Positions 1-4,901 of a stretch of 5,487 bases of DNA are shown here, one piece after another. The DNA lies in assembly GCA_964434585.1 (NCBI GenBank), contig CAYSVN010000072.1, positions 1-5,487 on the forward strand. The letters are read 5' to 3'. Positions within the stretch are counted from its first letter, which is position 1. Each line of letters starts with the position of its first letter. Position numbers and translations under genes: made by a program. The DNA is from CAYSVN01 sp964434585 (GTDB lineage Bacteria; Patescibacteriota; Gracilibacteria; Peribacterales; Peribacteraceae). The notes under the pieces are model-generated. The model saw only the letters and a list, made by a program, of their open reading frames with translations, had not been told where the DNA came from and made no database searches.

Positions 1-30
1 GAAAAATTGTCATGTGCGAAACTTTTTTGT

Positions 31-54
31 TACTTTTTTGGTTACAAAAAAGTA
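31..54. repeat. A/T-tract stem-loop upstream of efp
   Basis: A perfect 10-bp stem, TACTTTTTTG (31-40) with CAAAAAAGTA (45-54), closes a GTTA tetraloop. The left arm is preceded by a near-duplicate, ACTTTTTTGTT (21-31) beside ACTTTTTTGGTT (32-43), so the right arm could pair with either copy. The stem is A/T-rich and no T-run follows it on the plus strand, so it is not a standard intrinsic terminator. It could mark the 3' end of a gene left of the window or be a dispersed repeat. No coding sequence was recognised in bases 1-111. Confidence 0.55.
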
Positions 55-74
55 GAGGGAAATAAACACCACAC

Positions 75-103
75 TTGAGAAAATAAACTTTAACTCTTAT
101 ACT
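75..103 (+). promoter_or_regulatory. efp promoter, -35 and -10
   Basis: TTGAGA at 75-80 and TATACT at 98-103 are separated by exactly 17 bases, and each hexamer has one mismatch to the sigma70 consensus. The predicted start of transcription is near base 110 and the ATG is at 112, so the mRNA would have almost no leader. No Shine-Dalgarno sequence lies in the usual window before the ATG; the nearest purine run (54-60) is upstream of the -35 box. Confidence 0.65.
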
Positions 104-111
104 ATGTACAT

Positions 112-675
112 ATGTACTCTTTAGCTGAACTTAAAACCGGTAAAGCCATTATCCATAATGATGATCCGTTTCTTATTACTTACAACCAATTTAGCAAACA
201 AGGACGCCAGGGTGGTGTGATGTCTGTTAAAATGAAAAACTTAAAAACCGGTAATACTATTCAACACACATTCCAAGGGAGCGATAAAGTTGCTCCAGCA
301 GATGTTGGCTACAGTAAAGTGCAGTACTTATATAAAGACGAAGACGGTATGAACTTTATGGACTTAACCAGTTATGAGCAATTTACCCTTAATGAAGACC
401 AAGTTGGTGAAATGGCTAAATACCTAGCAGACGGCCAAGAGGTTGATGCTATGAACTTTGAAGGGACGCCAATTGGTCTACGTTTACCTTCTACTGTTAT
501 ATTAGAAGTTACAGAAACAATTCCTGGAGTAAAAGGTGATACCGCTACTGGTGGCACTAAGCCTGCAACAATGGCTTCTGGCTTAACGGTTAGTGTGCCT
601 TTGTTTATTAAAGAAGGCGAAATGCTCCGTATTAATACAGATACTGGAGAATACATGAACAGAGCTAATGATTAG
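112..675 (+). CDS. efp: Translation elongation factor P
   Basis: EF-P binds between the P and E sites of the ribosome and relieves stalling on polyproline stretches. At 187 residues it is full length for the family (E. coli EF-P is 188). The order is an N-terminal KOW-like domain (about 1-63), a middle OB domain (about 64-127, with YLYKDEDGMNFMD at 73-85) and a C-terminal OB domain. The last carries the family signature: GDTATGGTKPAT (142-153), VPLFIKEGE (162-170) and the TGEY end. The tip of the domain I loop reads SKQGRQGG (28-35), so the residue aligned with E. coli Lys34 is Arg32, and the usual KPGKG proline is Gln30. No EF-P-modifying enzyme gene is in the window. The ATG at 112 was chosen because the one at 104 is out of frame and soon meets a stop. 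It has its own promoter and converges on ftsQ. Confidence 0.97.
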   Translation: MYSLAELKTGKAIIHNDDPFLITYNQFSKQGRQGGVMSVKMKNLKTGNTIQHTFQGSDKVAPADVGYSKVQYLYKDEDGMNFMDLTSYEQFTLNEDQVGEMAKYLADGQEVDAMNFEGTPIGLRLPSTVILEVTETIPGVKGDTATGGTKPATMASGLTVSVPLFIKEGEMLRINTDTGEYMNRAND

Positions 676-748
676 TTAGTTTTAATCTACGTAGCAGCCA
701 CTCCTTAATTTTTAATGGGTTTACTTGAGTGTTTTTACTTGTATTTTT

Positions 749-868
749 ACCTCTCCCCAACCCTCTCCACTGAGGTGGCGAGGGTGACTTACGTTTAAAC
801 TAGAACAAATTTTAGGTGTTCTTAAGCGTAAGTCACCTCTCCTTTTCAAAGGAGAGGCCGGGAGAGGT
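749..868. repeat. Nested inverted-repeat element, MITE/REP-like, at the ftsQ stop
   Basis: The outer arms are ACCTCTCCC (749-757) and GGGAGAGGT (860-868), a perfect 9-bp inverted pair. Inside, GTGACTTACG at 784-793 pairs with CGTAAGTCAC at 827-836; the match extends to 798 and 822 with one mismatch. The centre holds GAACA (803-807) with TGTTC (817-821). Each arm also folds alone: left, CCCTC-T-CCAC (761-770) with GTGG-C-GAGGG (775-784); right, the hairpin at 836-857. TTA lies directly on both sides of the CCTCTCCC/GGGAGAGG ends (747-749 and 868-870), and the right copy is the complement of the ftsQ TAA stop. It encodes no protein. Dispersed CCTCTCC/GGAGAGG palindromes occur in many bacterial genomes, but I cannot tie this one to a named family. 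It fills most of the gap between convergent efp and ftsQ. Confidence 0.7.
836..857 (-). terminator. Possible ftsQ 3' hairpin, no U-tract
   Basis: CCTCTCCTTT (836-845) and AAAGGAGAGG (848-857) form a perfect 10-bp stem; sterically the loop would be about six bases. It lies 10 bases past the ftsQ stop and could protect or end that transcript. There is no T-run after it on either strand, so intrinsic termination is doubtful. It shares base 836 with the larger stem of the surrounding element, so the two folds compete at that edge. Confidence 0.3.
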
Positions 869-1755
869 TACCGATAAATCACTCTATCCGATATTCGCAG
901 ATCTACATACTGTGTTATTTCTTCTGGATTGACATTAGCAAGCAGTACTCGATAGCGTCGCAATTGGTCGTCTAACGGAGTAGTTAAGTCTATCCAAAGG
1001 TCGTATGTATCTAACGTTAAGTGTATTTCTTTCGCGCGTAAATACACTGTACGCTGCTGAACAACTTGGCTAAATTGGGACTCTAATTGTGCTACAGCAT
1101 TACTTAGTGTTTCTAGCAATTCTATGCTCATAATTTGTTCGACTGGTTGTGGTCTTACCCCCCAATCGGTAAGGGTAATTTTTGGTAACGCTGTACCCGA
1201 TGCGCTTACTGCCTCTGTTATATAGCCACTTTCGGTTATCCATAGCAATTTGCCTGTACTGGCACCTTGGCCATCTTCAAATAATACTTCTGCTACTAAT
1301 TCTTCTAACTCTAGGGTAATTTGCAAATGGTTAGGATAGCTTTTCTCGACAACAATTGTTGTAATATCTGGAAACATTACTTGGATGTTTTGTTTAATCT
1401 CTCGTGATTGCGTAAAAAGTAAATGCTCGCCTATATACTGCTGTACTGCTGGCTGCACATCTTTTGAGGCTAACCTATTTTCCTGTGTCACAATACTAAT
1501 GCTATCAATCGTAAGCCATGGAGAGAAAAATACAACGCCGCCAAATAATAAGATTCCCATCATAATTAAAGCTGGCAACATTGTTACAAATACCTTTACT
1601 GCATGTAGCCATTTTTGGTAAAGCCCACGCCACCAACGTATGTTTTGCTTTTTCTTAGATCGTGTTTTTTTGCCATAACGTCGTGACGCCAGTTCGCGCA
1701 TTTTAAGGGAAACTGGTCGTTGAAATTCCTTTGGTAACCGACGTGGTTTTTTCAT
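868..1755 (-). CDS. ftsQ: FtsQ/DivIB-type cell division protein
   Basis: FtsQ/DivIB is a bitopic membrane protein that links early and late divisome proteins, with FtsB and FtsL as family partners. The 295-residue product has the expected order: a very basic cytoplasmic tail (1-50, rich in K and R), one membrane helix (about 53-78), then an extracytoplasmic POTRA-like region beginning LTIDSISIV (81-89) and running to about 152, with EKSYPNHLQITLELEE at 137-152. A beta-rich C-terminal domain ends in YVDLRISDRVIYR (283-295), the family's usual closing motif. No partner division or peptidoglycan genes are in the window. The gene starts 21 bases after the holB stop, so co-transcription with holB is likely, though a weak -10 lies in the gap. 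Its TAA stop abuts the nested repeat. Identity rests on architecture and the terminal motif; overall divergence is high, as usual for FtsQ. Confidence 0.87.
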   Translation of the reverse strand: MKKPRRLPKEFQRPVSLKMRELASRRYGKKTRSKKKQNIRWWRGLYQKWLHAVKVFVTMLPALIMMGILLFGGVVFFSPWLTIDSISIVTQENRLASKDVQPAVQQYIGEHLLFTQSREIKQNIQVMFPDITTIVVEKSYPNHLQITLELEELVAEVLFEDGQGASTGKLLWITESGYITEAVSASGTALPKITLTDWGVRPQPVEQIMSIELLETLSNAVAQLESQFSQVVQQRTVYLRAKEIHLTLDTYDLWIDLTTPLDDQLRRYRVLLANVNPEEITQYVDLRISDRVIYR

Positions 1756-1764
1756 GATAGACCT

Positions 1765-1770
1765 AGTGTA
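1765..1770 (-). promoter_or_regulatory. Weak ftsQ -10 box
   Basis: TACACT, read on the minus strand from 1770 to 1765, ends 9 bases before the ftsQ ATG, inside the 21-base gap after holB. It has no TGn extension. The only -35-like match, TTGCAA at 1791-1786, has a short 15-bp spacer and lies within the holB C-terminus. If used, it would give a leader of about 3 bases. This is the weakest promoter in the window and may only supplement read-through. Confidence 0.35.
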
Positions 1771-1776
1771 CCTTAA

Positions 1777-2682
1777 CTAAAGACATTGCAACATATATGC
1801 TGTTATTACATCTTTTGAAGTATTAGTAGTTAAGGCTGATGTTATGCGCGTTAATGTTTTAATGGTTTGTTGGTCCACCTTTTGTTTTTTGGCTTGCAGC
1901 CACAAATACTTTATAAAAACCTTTTGATCTACACCTTTTTTGGTTAGTGACTCTAGTGTTTTTAATCTCTCTGCTGGGCTGCTGCTTGTAAAAAATGTAC
2001 CAGCAGCATTATAAAGATCTTGTTGCTTGGCTACATAATCACTATTACCACAGCGGGCTACTACTCCTGGTGCGCCATTTGCTATGTCTTTTACAAATTG
2101 ATGATGTGATGATTCAACCTCTTTCAATAATGGCTCCATATCGTTATCTAAGACTTTTCCAAACTGTACAATGCGACAACGCGATATAATGGTTTTTAGA
2201 AGACGGTCGGCAGCAGACGTTGTAAGAATAAACATAAGCTTTGATGGAGGCTCTTCGATTGTTTTTAGGAGTGCATTTGCTGCTGAAGTGTTAAGACGCT
2301 CTACATTTTTAATAATACAAATACGATATTTACCAATTGGACTTTTGTTTAATTGTTGCTGCAATGCATGAATATCCTCTAGGGTAATAGTATCTGTTTT
2401 TGCTGTTGGCTTTTTTGCACGGTGTTGTTGTGGAACATTACTAGAATCTGCAATCTCTTCCCAATTATCTTGCTGAGTATCTATCCATAATTTGTCTAAA
2501 ATGTGTACATCTGGATTTGTAAGCGTTACAGCCTCACCAAGTAATTGCTCCGCAAACCAACGTGCCGTGGTAAACTTTCCAACGGCGGCAGGGCCAGCAA
2601 ATAGGTAAGCATGCGATAATTGGTTCTGACTATGCTCAGCTGTTAATTGGGCCAATTGTGTTTGATGTCCAACAATACTCAT
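1777..2682 (-). CDS. holB: DNA polymerase III delta prime subunit
   Basis: Delta prime is the rigid subunit of the clamp loader, which works with delta and DnaX to load the beta clamp at replication forks. The 301-residue product begins with an AAA+ fold: VGHQTQLAQL (4-13), HAYLFAGP (24-31) and the P-loop-like GPAAVGKFT (30-38). Then come NPDVHILD (56-63), GKYRICIIKNVERLN (117-131, with no acidic Walker B pair), ANALLKTIEEPP (135-146) and the SRC motif (167-169). A GAPG turn (203-206) and a helical C-terminal domain follow. Missing Walker B acids with a conserved SRC favour delta prime over DnaX. The zinc-binding cysteines common in DnaX and many delta prime proteins are absent; a Lys/Thr/Gln-rich linker (about 64-98) occupies that region. 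The protein is slightly shorter than E. coli HolB (334). The start is set by an extended -10 six bases upstream of the ATG. ftsQ follows after 21 bases. Confidence 0.92.
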   Translation of the reverse strand: MSIVGHQTQLAQLTAEHSQNQLSHAYLFAGPAAVGKFTTARWFAEQLLGEAVTLTNPDVHILDKLWIDTQQDNWEEIADSSNVPQQHRAKKPTAKTDTITLEDIHALQQQLNKSPIGKYRICIIKNVERLNTSAANALLKTIEEPPSKLMFILTTSAADRLLKTIISRCRIVQFGKVLDNDMEPLLKEVESSHHQFVKDIANGAPGVVARCGNSDYVAKQQDLYNAAGTFFTSSSPAERLKTLESLTKKGVDQKVFIKYLWLQAKKQKVDQQTIKTLTRITSALTTNTSKDVITAYMLQCL

Positions 2683-2688
2683 ATTGAT

Positions 2689-2697
2689 AGTATAACA
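2689..2697 (-). promoter_or_regulatory. holB extended -10 promoter
   Basis: TGTTATACT on the minus strand (2697 to 2689) is an extended -10: a TGn element joined to TATACT. Six bases separate it from the ATG at 2682, so the predicted first transcribed base is the A of the start codon. The best -35 candidates (TCACAA or ATCACA, around 2718-2712) are poor and lie inside the palindrome at 2699-2722. Confidence 0.6.
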
Positions 2698-2698
2698 C

Positions 2699-2722
2699 GT
2701 GCATCACTTACTTGTGATGCAC
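2699..2722. promoter_or_regulatory. Perfect palindrome over the holB promoter, operator or hairpin
   Basis: GTGCATCAC (2699-2707) and GTGATGCAC (2714-2722) are perfect inverted repeats around a 6-base centre. The site covers the spacer and -35 region of the holB promoter, starting two bases upstream of the TG element. Such a position suits an operator for a dimeric repressor. It also lies 21 bases past the orf64 stop and could be a 3' hairpin for that gene, but no T-run follows on either strand. No candidate regulator gene is in the window. Confidence 0.5.
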
Positions 2723-2743
2723 TAAAGGCCGTACGCTTAACGC

Positions 2744-2938
2744 TCATAGTGTTTTTTGAATAAAGTTATTAAGGACAGAGCTAATACCTTTAATAGCCGG
2801 TTTTACTGGCATCTCGTGGAACGAAGAAATAATACCAAACTGGTCATCTTCTTTTTTCCAACCGAATACAATAAATCCTGGCACAGCCAATGACTTTAAA
2901 AACTCTTCTACTTTTTTTTGAATATCTTGTTCGTTCAT
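2744..2938 (-). CDS. Small conserved-looking protein, unknown function
   Basis: I do not recognise this 64-residue protein. It looks soluble: a charged amphipathic helix (about 3-17), two probable beta strands (FIVFGWK, 22-28; QFGIISSF, 33-40) joined by the acidic turn KEDD, a HEMP turn (41-44) and a C-terminal helix (about 46-62). It has no cysteine, membrane segment or signal peptide. Support for its being a real gene comes from an extended -10 placed as in its neighbours, a balanced soluble composition, and the lack of any competing frame in that space. It is the first gene of the minus-strand block, 61 bases before holB, but the holB promoter and a palindrome lie between them, so a shared transcript is uncertain. 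It ends in TGA. Confidence 0.65.
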   Translation of the reverse strand: MNEQDIQKKVEEFLKSLAVPGFIVFGWKKEDDQFGIISSFHEMPVKPAIKGISSVLNNFIQKTL

Positions 2939-2947
2939 AGTGAAGTT

Positions 2948-2956
2948 AGTTTACCA
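2948..2956 (-). promoter_or_regulatory. orf64 extended -10 promoter
   Basis: TGGTAAACT on the minus strand (2956 to 2948) joins a TG element to TAAACT and ends 9 bases before the ATG at 2938. The predicted leader is about 3 bases. At 17 bp upstream the sequence is ACTCCT, a poor -35, so the extended -10 would carry recognition. The hexamer is less ideal than those of holB and prsW. Confidence 0.45.
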
Positions 2957-2997
2957 TAAATATAAACGTAAGGAGTACTTTTTTATTTTTTTAAGAG

Positions 2998-3061
2998 AGG
3001 GTTTAGGCGTTAGTTATTAGGGATTAGTATTTTAGCCCCTCATCTCTATAACCTAAACCCT
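2998..3061. repeat. Intergenic stem with heptad TTAG repeats
   Basis: AGGGTTTAGG (2998-3007) and CCTAAACCCT (3052-3061) form a perfect 10-bp inverted pair. Within and overlapping it, TTAG recurs at 3003, 3010, 3017, 3024 and 3032, a 7-base period with one 8-base step. The element lies between the divergent orf64 and holin-like promoters (gap 2939-3118) and has no reading frame. Its sequence is unrelated to the repeat at 749-868. It may be a dispersed small repeat, a tandem protein-binding site or a decayed MITE; nothing here decides which. Confidence 0.5.
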
Positions 3062-3083
3062 TATTCAAAAAAGTTTTACCTCA

Positions 3084-3112
3084 TTCACAACTCAATAAAA
3101 ATCAACTACAAT
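3084..3112 (+). promoter_or_regulatory. Holin-like gene promoter, -35 and -10
   Basis: TTCACA (3084-3089) and TACAAT (3107-3112) each have one mismatch to consensus and are separated by 17 bases. Six bases lie between the -10 box and the ATG at 3119, which is the predicted transcription start itself. There is no Shine-Dalgarno sequence before the ATG, so the transcript would be leaderless. Confidence 0.65.
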
Positions 3113-3118
3113 ACAGAC

Positions 3119-3490
3119 ATGAAATTCCTTCTTCGCATTGCGTTACGCTATGGCCTAACCGCCCTTACTATCTATGGCTTATTGCAATATACACCTCAGT
3201 ACTTAACGCTAACACCACCAATACAAGGTGTTTTGGTTGCTGCGCTTATTGTGGCAGTACTTAATGCCCTAGTAAGGCCTGTGCTTAAACTTATTACCAT
3301 GCCTATTGGGTGGGTGGCAGGAGCACTTGCTATTATTATTGTTAATGGAGTATTTATACAACTGGTAAGTATGATTGCAGACGGCCTACCTAACTTATTA
3401 CAGCTAGAAATTACCGGCGGCCTTATGGGCTGGGTAGTTATTGCACTTGCGCTTGGTATTAGCAACTGGATTGTGAAGATTATTACGTAG
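3119..3490 (+). CDS. Phage_holin_4_2-family (YvlD-like) membrane protein
   Basis: This 123-residue protein is almost wholly hydrophobic, with four predicted membrane helices (about 7-24, 36-55, 63-86 and 98-119). The loop after helix 2 carries the family hallmark LNALVRPVLKLITMPI (48-63), with Asn49, Arg53, Pro54 and Pro62, and helix 3 has the conserved Asn76. Length and topology match Pfam family Phage_holin_4_2, common in bacterial chromosomes. The holin name is historical: no lysis or endolysin gene is near, and members such as B. subtilis YvlD are linked to envelope stress, so a membrane role is likelier than phage lysis. Its own promoter places the start at the ATG. The stop codon is one base from that of the opposing prsW, so full transcripts of both must be antisense to each other at their ends. 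Confidence 0.88.
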   Translation: MKFLLRIALRYGLTALTIYGLLQYTPQYLTLTPPIQGVLVAALIVAVLNALVRPVLKLITMPIGWVAGALAIIIVNGVFIQLVSMIADGLPNLLQLEITGGLMGWVVIALALGISNWIVKIIT

Positions 3491-3491
3491 T

Positions 3492-4796
3492 TTAATCTCG
3501 CACAAATGTTGAAACACTTACAACACGACCGTGTTCTTTTTGTGCGCTACGACGAGAGAACAGATACGTTAGTAACCATAATCCACCCACAACATAAATA
3601 AGCGATGGAATAAGCAAGATAGGAATAAAGCTAAGAATGTTTGTACCACTCATGCCAAAAGCATCTGCTAGACTACTAGGATTACCAGGTAAAATACTAG
3701 GTAAAGAAACAATAAAGTTAAAGACGCCGTGGGTAATAACCGATGCTGTTAGCCCTAGTGTAATAACGGTACCCTTAAATAATAAAGGTTCTGGAATCCA
3801 GGTTATTTTACTAAAGAAACTTAACATACTGTGGTCTGTTCCCTTATGTCGTTCGTCTTTAAGGTAAGCGCGGGCAAACATAGAATACCCTAATGCAAAC
3901 CCAATAATACCAGTAGAAATAATATGGACCATGTTCGTTAAAATACTACGACCAAGCACATTACCAAGTAAGCTCATCCAGTCTGGTTTGGCTGCTTCTA
4001 GTACGTATGCGTTTACAAACCCAACAAAGTAACTAGGGTTTAAAACATTTTCAGCACACGCGAATCCAATGGCCGCTACAATACTTAGTTGCAGTACATC
4101 ATCGATACTTTGGCAAAATGATTTACCACTGTGGGATAACACCCAAAATTTACTAACCTCCTCAATAAACCCAACAATTAAAAATGATACCAACATTGAA
4201 ATCATGGTGGTATAAAGTACCTGTGGCGAGGAATGTAAACTACTTACTAAGCTAGAGGCAGCCTGGTTAAAGTTTTCTGGAATAACGCGGAAAAGTAAAA
4301 AGTGAAACTGCATACCGCCTTTTACAAGTGAATCGTAAAATAAAATAGGTCCAGTTGCCAGCATTCCTGCAAAAAATGTTAACAGCACTAAACTAAAGCG
4401 TTGTCGGTGTTCATGTAAAAAGAATACACACCAGAGTACCGCAGGGATAATTGCTACTGCTATAGAAAGTAAATAAGCTGCTCTTGTTTCTGTTGTTTCT
4501 CCGTAAATAATCATACCCATTAATACAACAATACAAGTACCAAGAACGGTAGCTCTTGTCTCTACATTCCAAGGGCCAAATAAAAACCGCCAAGTTGCTG
4601 CAATAAATAATAGTAATGCTGTTAGCACAAATGGCTGCCTGGTTATTTCATCAGTAAACATGTGGCTATGAAGCCATAAAAGCACCATGGTTAAGCCAAG
4701 GCCTACCACTATACCAAACACAATACTCTGATATTTTTTTGGAATAATATCTTTATATTGCAGCCAAAGATTTGTTGTTTGTTTTTGTTTCGGCAT
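3492..4796 (-). CDS. prsW: PrsW-type intramembrane metalloprotease
   Basis: PrsW proteases cut membrane-bound substrates; in B. subtilis PrsW makes the site-1 cut in anti-sigma factor RsiW. The C-terminal half of this 434-residue protein has all the expected motifs in order: FIEEVSKF (210-217, catalytic EExxK with Glu212, Glu213 and Lys216), an IDDV segment (231-234), GFACAEN (244-250, Glu249 and Asn250), a helix with His291 (MVHIISTGIIGFALG, 289-303) and HGVFN (356-360). About nine or ten membrane helices are predicted. The N-terminal 200 residues add roughly five helices and a soluble stretch (about 160-195), making the protein about twice the length of B. subtilis PrsW. No anti-sigma or sigma gene is adjacent, so the substrate is unknown. 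The tail (414-434) is basic. An extended -10 supports the chosen start. Confidence 0.88.
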   Translation of the reverse strand: MPKQKQTTNLWLQYKDIIPKKYQSIVFGIVVGLGLTMVLLWLHSHMFTDEITRQPFVLTALLLFIAATWRFLFGPWNVETRATVLGTCIVVLMGMIIYGETTETRAAYLLSIAVAIIPAVLWCVFFLHEHRQRFSLVLLTFFAGMLATGPILFYDSLVKGGMQFHFLLFRVIPENFNQAASSLVSSLHSSPQVLYTTMISMLVSFLIVGFIEEVSKFWVLSHSGKSFCQSIDDVLQLSIVAAIGFACAENVLNPSYFVGFVNAYVLEAAKPDWMSLLGNVLGRSILTNMVHIISTGIIGFALGYSMFARAYLKDERHKGTDHSMLSFFSKITWIPEPLLFKGTVITLGLTASVITHGVFNFIVSLPSILPGNPSSLADAFGMSGTNILSFIPILLIPSLIYVVGGLWLLTYLFSRRSAQKEHGRVVSVSTFVRD

Positions 4797-4805
4797 AATC
4801 TAATA

Positions 4806-4814
4806 ATTATAGCA
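4806..4814 (-). promoter_or_regulatory. prsW extended -10 promoter
   Basis: TGCTATAAT on the minus strand (4814 to 4806) is a TGn element joined to a perfect TATAAT, the best -10 in the window. Nine bases separate it from the prsW ATG at 4796, giving a predicted leader of 2 to 3 bases. No good -35 is seen at 16-18 bp. Confidence 0.65.
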
Positions 4815-4886
4815 TATATTGACTAAAAAAACTAGTTCCTTAATAAGATGGTTTATCAGCCTATAGTCCTACAATATTCCACTATG

Positions 4887-4895
4887 TGCTACAAT
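4887..4895 (+). promoter_or_regulatory. Hydrolase gene extended -10 promoter
   Basis: TGCTACAAT (4887-4895) joins a TG element to TACAAT and ends 6 bases before the ATG at 4902, the same geometry as holB and the holin-like gene. It decides the start: in-frame ATGs at 4848 and 4884 lie upstream of or at this box and would add residues unlike a hydrolase N-terminus. A second TACAAT lies at 4870-4875. The -35 match is weak. Confidence 0.55.
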
Positions 4896-4901
4896 TTTCT
4901 T

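Noticed and set aside
372..656. Open frame on the minus strand inside efp
   Set aside because: It lies wholly within a well-supported EF-P gene, has no family resemblance and has no promoter like those of the real genes.
687..694. CTACGTAG palindrome after the efp stop
   Set aside because: It is an 8-bp palindrome with no loop or T-run, expected by chance at this length scale, and gives no case for a terminator.
720..741. Two TTTACTTG direct repeats (720-727 and 734-741)
   Set aside because: Short, A/T-rich and only two copies; not enough to call a functional repeat.
749..868. CRISPR-like array or structured RNA gene
   Set aside because: There is no repeat-spacer pattern; the symmetry is inverted rather than tandem, and there is no promoter or conserved RNA motif to support an ncRNA call.
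3119..3490. Phage lysis gene or prophage remnant
   Set aside because: The family name includes holin, but there is no endolysin, phage structural gene or integrase nearby, and the family is common in ordinary chromosomes.
4411..4593. Open frame on the minus strand inside prsW
   Set aside because: It is a shifted frame of the prsW coding strand with an aromatic- and Cys-rich sequence and no recognisable motif.
4848..4901. Upstream in-frame ATGs for the hydrolase (4848 and 4884)
   Set aside because: The extended -10 at 4887-4895 would lie inside the gene, and MKSTLFIIPGF from 4902 is the natural N-terminus of this fold.
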